Assembly: GCA_905067535.1 (NCBI GenBank)
Contig: CAJHIR010000057.1
Location: 1 to 6,789, forward strand
Direction of reading: 5' to 3'
Length of the DNA: 6,789 nt
Origin: Candidatus Argoarchaeum ethanivorans
Lineage (GTDB): Archaea; Halobacteriota; Methanosarcinia; Methanosarcinales; EX4572-44
Shown here: positions 6,065 to 6,789 of the stretch, one piece after another
Layout of the letters: every line of letters starts with the position of its first letter
How positions within the stretch are numbered: position 1 is the first letter of the stretch
Notes under the pieces: model-generated
Seen by the model: only the letters and a program-made list of their open reading frames with translations
The model's database searches: none
What the model was told of the DNA's origin: nothing
Made by a program: the position numbers and the translations under genes

Positions 6065-6556
6065 TCACTCCTCTTGTCTTTCAGCCACAAGCTCATCAAA
6101 TTTGCATGATTTTAAGATTGCCTGCACATCAAGAAGTGCATCCGGATACTTGTGAACAGTCTCCGGAAGAGCTTCCATTCCAAGTTTCTTTCGTTTTTGT
6201 TTTACTGCATCGTTAATCGGCACAGCATGACCGTATTGCAGTACCAGCTGGCTTACCCTTCTGTGTTCCGGAAGTATGCAACCATCGTGTACTGTGATTG
6301 TTCTGATTGCAAGGATCGCATCTGTTATCTTAATCTGGCGCGGACAGCGTTCCTGGCAGGTATAACAGGTCGTGCACATCCAGAGATTTTTATCGTCCAG
6401 TACCTTCTTGTTTACCCGAGCCATTCTAACAATCTTTCGTGTGACCATGCTTGTGTAGCGACCTGATGGACAGCTTCCACTGCATGTGCCGCACTGCATA
6501 CAGGTAAGTAGCTCAGAACTTACATCTTTTAATACATTTGCTGCATCTGGGTCCAT
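6065..6556 (-). CDS. hdrC: Heterodisulfide reductase subunit C (HdrC), iron-sulfur protein
   Basis: HdrC is the small electron-transfer subunit linking the flavin subunit HdrA to the catalytic HdrB. The 163-residue protein has two ferredoxin-type [4Fe-4S] sites: C19xxC22xxC25xxxC29 (in CMQCGTCSGSCP) and C61xxC64xxC67xxxC71 (in CTTCYTCQERCP). Both are complete. The LTCMQCGTCSGSCPSG context is typical of HdrC rather than of a generic ferredoxin. The helical C-terminus (about 95-163) carries no further cluster, as usual for the family. Its stop overlaps the start region of hdrB, giving the hdrC-hdrB order known from methanogens. The ATG at 6556 follows a modest AAGGT ribosome site by 9 bases. 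No hdrA, hydrogenase or formate dehydrogenase gene lies within view upstream, so the electron source is not shown. Confidence 0.94.
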   Translation of the reverse strand: MDPDAANVLKDVSSELLTCMQCGTCSGSCPSGRYTSMVTRKIVRMARVNKKVLDDKNLWMCTTCYTCQERCPRQIKITDAILAIRTITVHDGCILPEHRRVSQLVLQYGHAVPINDAVKQKRKKLGMEALPETVHKYPDALLDVQAILKSCKFDELVAERQEE

Positions 6557-6576
6557 TTTTATTCTACCTTCTCAAT

Positions 6577-6584
6577 CTTTATAG
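6577..6584 (-). promoter_or_regulatory. Proximal TATA-like box upstream of hdrC
   Basis: On the minus strand CTATAAAG follows an A-rich run and lies about 21 bases before the hdrC ATG. With standard archaeal spacing, transcription would begin almost at the start codon, giving a very short or leaderless message. That conflicts with the weak AAGGT ribosome site, so this box may not be the true promoter. Confidence 0.3.
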
Positions 6585-6731
6585 TTTTTTTGCAAAAGCC
6601 TGAATCTACAAATTTACTAAAACCGCAAGATCACACAGATTTTCACGAGATTACTCATGTGTTAATCTTGTGCTTCTGGACTTGGTTTTGCTGAAGACTA
6701 TAATCTGTGACATCTCACTTAGGCATTCATT

Positions 6732-6739
6732 GTATATAT
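6732..6739 (-). promoter_or_regulatory. Distal TATA box candidate for hdrCB
   Basis: ATATATAC on the minus strand is the best TATA match in the upstream region. Transcription would start near 6710 and leave a leader of about 150 bases. The box sits almost exactly in the middle of an 8-bp inverted repeat, GTGACATC (6707-6714) and GATGTCAC (6755-6762), which could be an operator, although repeats of this size are expected by chance in a window of this length. The box is nearly symmetric, so it could serve a plus-strand gene outside the window instead. Confidence 0.35.
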
Positions 6740-6789
6740 GGCATTGCAGTTTATGATGTCACGAACCTCGTTTTCGAAAAACGGGGGCA

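Larger units (their letters stand above)
6557..6789. other. hdrC upstream region without a gene
   Basis: No coding sequence is visible on either strand. Besides the two TATA candidates there is an interrupted hairpin between CAAGAT (6626-6631) and ATCTTG (6665-6670), extended by ACACA/TGTGT, which would fall in a long hdrC leader. TTTTCGAAAA at 6771-6780 is a short palindrome near the window end. Confidence 0.4.

Overview
The window looks archaeal, most likely from a methanogenic or anaerobic alkane-oxidising euryarchaeon (a Methanosarcinales, ANME or Syntrophoarchaeia-like lineage is a guess, not a demonstration). The main reason is a complete hdrC-hdrB pair (heterodisulfide reductase subunits C and B) on the minus strand. 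Supporting signs are a full-length GGAGGTGATC ribosome-binding site and AT-rich TATA-like boxes in place of bacterial -35/-10 promoters. HdrBC-type proteins also occur in Archaeoglobales and in some bacteria, so the assignment is not exclusive.

Layout. Positions 1-422 contain no gene I can defend. They hold an open minus-strand frame running off the left edge (possibly a transposase remnant) and a plausible promoter and ribosome-binding site for what follows. Positions 423-4578 form a tight plus-strand operon of three carbohydrate genes: a GT-B fold family 4 glycosyltransferase, a family 65 glycoside phosphorylase, and a beta-phosphoglucomutase-type HAD protein. The first gap is 6 bp. The second junction is a 17-bp overlap, with a perfect 10-base Shine-Dalgarno lying inside the upstream gene. 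Positions 4579-5168 are an AT-rich convergent intergenic region holding a possible T-rich terminator, a perfect 16-bp tandem duplication, an eroded DDE transposase fragment (one in-frame stop plus one frameshift), and a roughly 165-bp inverted-repeat structure with four GGCTACA boxes that starts where the transposase similarity ends. Positions 5169-6556 (minus strand) carry hdrC followed by hdrB, translationally coupled. Positions 6557-6789 are the hdrC upstream region, with two candidate TATA boxes and no gene.

How the genes may work together. The sugar operon can be read as a make-and-recover loop: the glycosyltransferase builds an alpha-glucoside from a nucleotide sugar, the GH65 enzyme splits an alpha-glucoside with phosphate to give beta-glucose 1-phosphate, and the HAD mutase turns that into glucose 6-phosphate. 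The actual glucoside cannot be read from sequence. HdrC and HdrB form the CoM-S-S-CoB (or analogous disulfide) reducing module, with both HdrB cysteine motifs and both HdrC ferredoxin clusters intact. No hdrA is in view. The two operons converge on the decayed mobile-element debris and have no evident functional link.
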